A DNA stretch of 64,000 nucleotides from Nocardioides sp. L-11A (GTDB taxonomy: Bacteria > Actinomycetota > Actinomycetes > Propionibacteriales > Nocardioidaceae), in NCBI GenBank assembly GCA_029961745.1, contig CP124680.1, forward strand, positions 4,154,001 through 4,218,000, read 5' to 3'. This document shows positions 59,886-64,000 of the stretch, one piece after another (position 1 is the first letter of the stretch; each line of letters opens with the position of its first letter). Under the pieces are notes generated by a model. That model was not told the origin of the DNA and made no database searches. It was given only the letters and a program-made list of their open reading frames with translations. Made by a program: the position numbers and the translations under genes.

Positions 59886-60391
59886 TCAGGACAGGGGGAA
59901 GATGCGCGTCGAGCGCCAGCCCTCCTGCTCGTGGTGGACGTACAGGTGGAAGTCGGTGACGTCGAAGGCACACTCGAACTCGGCGAGCTCGGCGAACGCC
60001 CGGTCGAGGGTCGGGTCGTCGAGGTGGTGGGCGATCGTGACGTGCGGGTGGTACGGGAAGTGCAGCTCGACGGCGAGCGGCCCCCGTCGTACGGCGTCGG
60101 CGAGCTGCTCGCACTGGGAGATCCCCTCCGCGAGACTGACGAACACCACGGGCGACACGGGCCGGAAGGTACCCGTTCCGCGCAGGTGCACCCGGAAGGG
60201 CGCGATCCCGGTCGCCGCGGCGGCCAGATGCGCCTCGATCTCGGCGAGCGCGCCGGTCACCTCGGTGGGCGGGATGAGGGTGATGTGGCTCGGGACGCCC
60301 TGGGCGGTCGGGTCCCCGATCCGGTGGCGGTAGGCGACCAGCTCCGCGGCCCAGGGCTCGGGGATGGCGATGGCGACGCCGATCACCGGCA

Positions 60392-60392
<1 letters not shown>
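59886..60392 (-). CDS. 2'-5' RNA ligase family protein
   Basis: 168 residues; ATG 60392 shares a base with the trpS stop. Two HxT-type motifs, SHITLIPP and PHVTIAHHL, form the 2H phosphoesterase active site. These enzymes act on 2'-5' linkages or cyclic phosphates in RNA or nucleotides. Coupling to trpS may be only positional. Confidence 0.87.
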
Positions 60393-61597
<1,205 letters not shown>

Positions 61598-62824
61598 TCA
61601 GGGACGACGCGGAGAGGCCGTCCGGCGGTGCGTGAGCGCCGAGACGACCAGGATCGCCGTACCGACCGCGGCGAGGGCGGCGCCGACCAGCGCGGGCGCG
61701 CGGTAGCCGTGGCCGCCGGCGATGACCAGGCCGCCGAGCCAGGCGCCGAGGGCGTTGGCGATGTTGAGCGCCGCATGGTTCATCGCCGCGCCGAGGGTGA
61801 CGGCATTGCCGGCGACGTCCATCAGGCGCAGCTGCAGGTTGACGACCAGCACCGAGCCGGTGGCGGTGACCAGGAAGGCCACGGGCAGCAACAGCCAGCC
61901 GTGCGGCGCCGCGGCGTAGTAGACGAGCATCAGCACGATGCCGCCGACGCCGGCGAGCAGCAGGCTGCGGTAGACCGACCAGGCGGCGAGCTCGCCGGCC
62001 GCCCAGGTGCCGGCGACCATGCCCAGCCCCAGCGCGAGCACGAAGAAGGGCACTGTGCCGCGCTCGAGCCCGCCGACGACGGTGACCGTCTTGGCGATGT
62101 AGGAGTAGACCGCGAACATGCCGCCGAAGCCCACGGCGCCGACCGCCATGGTCAGCCAGACCTGGAGGCTGCCGAAGAACTCCCGGGCCTCCTTGCGACC
62201 ACTGGCCTCGGAGTCGCCGGGGATGGACGGGACCGCCGCCAGCACCATCGCCGCGGTGGCGAGCGCGAGCAGGCCGCCGAGGAGGTACGTCGAGCGCCAG
62301 CCGACCTGCTGGCCGAGGAAGGTGGCCAGAGGGACGCCGACGACATTGGCGACCGAGAGGCCGAGCATCACGCTCGCGACGGCCCGGCCCCGGCGCTCGG
62401 GGACGACCAGGCTGGCCGCGACCAGGCTCGCGACGCCGAAGTAGGCGCCGTGCGGCAGGCCGTCGAGGAAGCGCGCGACCGCGAGCACCTCGTAGCTCGG
62501 CGCCAGGGCGCTGAGCAGGTTGAACGCGGCGTACGCGGCCATCAGGCCCACGAGCATCCCCCGGCGCGGGAGGGCGGCGCCGAAGAAGGCCAGGATCGGT
62601 ACGCCGACCACGACACCGAGCGCGTAGGCCGAGATGACGTGGCCGGCGCTCGGCACCGACACCTCGACGCCATGCGCGATCTCGGGCAGGACGCCCATCG
62701 TCATGAACTCGGTGGTGCCGATGGTGAACCCGCCGACCGCGAGCGCCAGGATCGCCAGCGCGGGTCGGTGGTGGGACACCGCCGGGCGCCCCTCGGTCGG
62801 GGTCGTCGTCGGCGAGGAGGTCAC
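61598..62824 (-). CDS. MFS transporter, DHA1 (AraJ/YdhP-like) exporter
   Basis: 408 residues from GTG 62824; GTG 62779 with AGGGG upstream is a good alternative. Twelve membrane helices. Motifs VGGFTIGTTEFMTMGVLPEIA, ARFLDGLPHGAYFGVASLVAASLV and GLSVANVVGVPLATFLGQQVGWR are typical of DHA1 efflux proteins for drugs, arabinose-like sugars or purines. Substrate unknown. Confidence 0.87.
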   Translation of the reverse strand: MTSSPTTTPTEGRPAVSHHRPALAILALAVGGFTIGTTEFMTMGVLPEIAHGVEVSVPSAGHVISAYALGVVVGVPILAFFGAALPRRGMLVGLMAAYAAFNLLSALAPSYEVLAVARFLDGLPHGAYFGVASLVAASLVVPERRGRAVASVMLGLSVANVVGVPLATFLGQQVGWRSTYLLGGLLALATAAMVLAAVPSIPGDSEASGRKEAREFFGSLQVWLTMAVGAVGFGGMFAVYSYIAKTVTVVGGLERGTVPFFVLALGLGMVAGTWAAGELAAWSVYRSLLLAGVGGIVLMLVYYAAAPHGWLLLPVAFLVTATGSVLVVNLQLRLMDVAGNAVTLGAAMNHAALNIANALGAWLGGLVIAGGHGYRAPALVGAALAAVGTAILVVSALTHRRTASPRRP

Positions 62825-62829
62825 GGGGG

Positions 62830-62835
62830 ATCGTA
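62830..62835 (-). promoter_or_regulatory. Possible leaderless -10 box of the MFS gene
   Basis: TACGAT on the minus strand lies five bases before GTG 62824, where transcription could begin on the start codon itself. Confidence 0.4.
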
Positions 62836-62905
62836 ACCGGGCGGCACCGCGGTCTATTCCAGGACGTCGGATGTCTCTCGCCGGCTCGCGGGGGCCGGTG
62901 TCCGC

Positions 62906-62966
62906 GGTTCAACTACCGAGTTCGTCGCTGTCGGCGCCTGTTCACGACAAATTCGGTAGTTGAACC
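62906..62966. repeat. Long palindrome downstream of ABC transporter gene
   Basis: Arms 62906-62919 and 62953-62966 are perfectly complementary over 14 bases (GGTTCAACTACCGA). Pairing continues inward for eight more bases with one mismatch and one wobble. It lies 27 bases beyond the ABC gene stop and is less GC-rich than its surroundings, so it may be a terminator or a dispersed palindromic repeat. Confidence 0.65.
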
Positions 62967-62993
62967 GAAAACAGCGGGTCCGGGGCCCGGGGG

Positions 62994-64000
62994 TCAGCCC
63001 GCGAGGTGACCCCAGTCGCCGGCGAGGTCCGCCCACGGCCCGACGGCGGCGACCGCGCCATCGACGAGGACGACGACCCGGTCGGCCTGGGCCAGCGCCG
63101 CGCGCTTGGAGGTCGCACCGATCACCGTGGTGTGCCGCTCGCGCAGCGCCGCCCACAACTCGATCTCGGTCGCCGCGTCGAGGGCGCTGGAGACGTCGTC
63201 GGCGAGCAGCAGCTCGGCGTCGGCCGCCAGGGCCCGGGCCAGTGCCAGCCGCTGGACCTGGCCGCCCGACAGGCGCACTCCGCGGTGGCCCACCACGGCG
63301 TCGGGACCGCCGGCGTCGGCGACGTCCTCGGCCATCCGGGCGGTCTCGACCGGTTGGGTGATCTGCCGGTCGTGGCCGAGCAGGATGTTGTCGGCGAAGG
63401 TCCCGGAGAGCACCCGCGGCACCTGCGCGACATGGGCGACCTGCGCGGGCCGCAGGAAGGCCTCCGGGTCGGCGACGTCGTGGCCGTTCCAGCGCAGCGC
63501 GCCGCGGTGGTCGATCAGGCCGGCCAGCGACGACAGCAGGCTGGACTTCCCGGAGCCGACCTGGCCGACCAGCAGGACCAGCTCGCCGCGCTCGACGACG
63601 AGGTCGACACCGGCCGCACCGATGGTGCCGTCGTCGTGGACCGCGGTGTAGCCGGCGAGCTCGAGGCGCTCGAGCGGGACCCGGGTCACCGCGGTGGGCT
63701 CCGGCGCGTCGCCGGTCACCAGGTCGACGCCGGCGGGCAGGGTCATCAGGTCGGTGCCGCCGGCGAACCGCGCGGTGGCCCGCTGCCAAGCGCGGGTGCC
63801 GGGCGCCTCGGTGACCACGGCGCCGGCCACCCGGCCGAACCAGTCGAAGCCGTTGACCGCGGTCGCGACCAGCAGCGCGGTGGCCAGTCCCCAGACGTCC
63901 CACAGGTAGAGCGCCCAGGCGGCGACGACGCCGACCTGCACCATCACGATGGGGACGCCGTCGAGGACCGCCTGCACCCGGTGCTCGAACACCGCCGCCT
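62994..64000 (-). CDS. ABC exporter subunit with degenerate ATPase, 5' end outside window
   Basis: The frame is open through the right edge; GTG 63992 is only an internal candidate. The visible 335 residues hold the last membrane helices of an exporter domain and a full nucleotide-binding domain: Walker A GQVGSGKSS, signature LSGGQVQRLALARAL, Walker B ELLLADDVSSALD. The catalytic Glu after Walker B is Asp, and the switch His is missing (VIGATSKRAAL in place of a SHR-type motif). Such sites are catalytically weak and usual in one half of heterodimeric exporters. Confidence 0.85.
   Translation of the reverse strand, partial: AAVFEHRVQAVLDGVPIVMVQVGVVAAWALYLWDVWGLATALLVATAVNGFDWFGRVAGAVVTEAPGTRAWQRATARFAGGTDLMTLPAGVDLVTGDAPEPTAVTRVPLERLELAGYTAVHDDGTIGAAGVDLVVERGELVLLVGQVGSGKSSLLSSLAGLIDHRGALRWNGHDVADPEAFLRPAQVAHVAQVPRVLSGTFADNILLGHDRQITQPVETARMAEDVADAGGPDAVVGHRGVRLSGGQVQRLALARALAADAELLLADDVSSALDAATEIELWAALRERHTTVIGATSKRAALAQADRVVVLVDGAVAAVGPWADLAGDWGHLAG

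Overview
The window is 64 kb of a very GC-rich actinobacterial chromosome. Gene content points to a Nocardioides-like member of the Propionibacteriales, but no rRNA or other marker gene is present to fix the genus. Supporting signs are a reduced Tad pilus locus with a DUF4244 pilin-like gene, an SCO4848-family protein, SARP and IclR regulators, a methylmalonyl-CoA mutase operon, dense coding and many 4-base ATGA/GTGA gene overlaps. I see no rRNA, tRNA, CRISPR array, intact insertion sequence or prophage.

Bases 1-14,200 are a cell-surface region. It holds two tandem Ig-like repeat proteins (the first cut by the window edge), a lipoprotein, a coupled pair resembling type VII secretion substrates, a seven-gene Tad/Flp operon on the minus strand (tadA, tadB, tadC, DUF4244, two TadE-like, one TadG-like), a second lipoprotein and a DUF6461-like protein. 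Bases 14,200-24,050 hold a secreted lamin-tail/phytase-like protein and TspO. They also hold an acyl-CoA dehydrogenase / APH-type kinase / SDR operon facing a TetR gene across a palindrome. That trio matches the enzymes of 4-oxo/4-hydroxyacyl-CoA breakdown. A lipoprotein paralogue, a cysteine-containing HTH regulator, a methyltransferase and a 55-residue protein follow.

Bases 24,060-31,831 contain an unusual urocanate-hydratase locus: hutU, a luciferase-like oxidoreductase and an MHS-type transporter, overlapped end to end, followed by a convergent iclR and a SARP-type regulator. hutH and hutI are absent. The same palindrome core lies upstream of hutU and between iclR and the SARP gene. Bases 32,031-38,829 hold a DUF3060 protein, an M20D amidohydrolase and mutA-mutB-meaB. 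Bases 38,975-45,604 hold two uncharacterised proteins, a glycosyltransferase, and a TetR gene facing an acyl-CoA ligase/crotonase pair across a clear operator.

Bases 45,660-58,523 are respiratory and redox: DUF1345, an FdhF/YdeP-type molybdenum oxidoreductase, a DyP peroxidase, sdhCAB, and a copper-delivery operon (PCuAC, Tat-exported DyP, CopC, CopD-CtaG fusion). Bases 58,561-64,000 hold SCO4848, YihY/BrkB, a 2'-5' RNA ligase-like protein, trpS, an MFS exporter and the 3' end of an ABC exporter gene with degenerate ATPase motifs.

The best leads for undescribed biology are the hutU-LLM-MHS-IclR locus, the SDR-APH-ACAD operon, the type VII-like proteins without visible secretion machinery, and a repeat-like intergenic block at 31,832-32,030.
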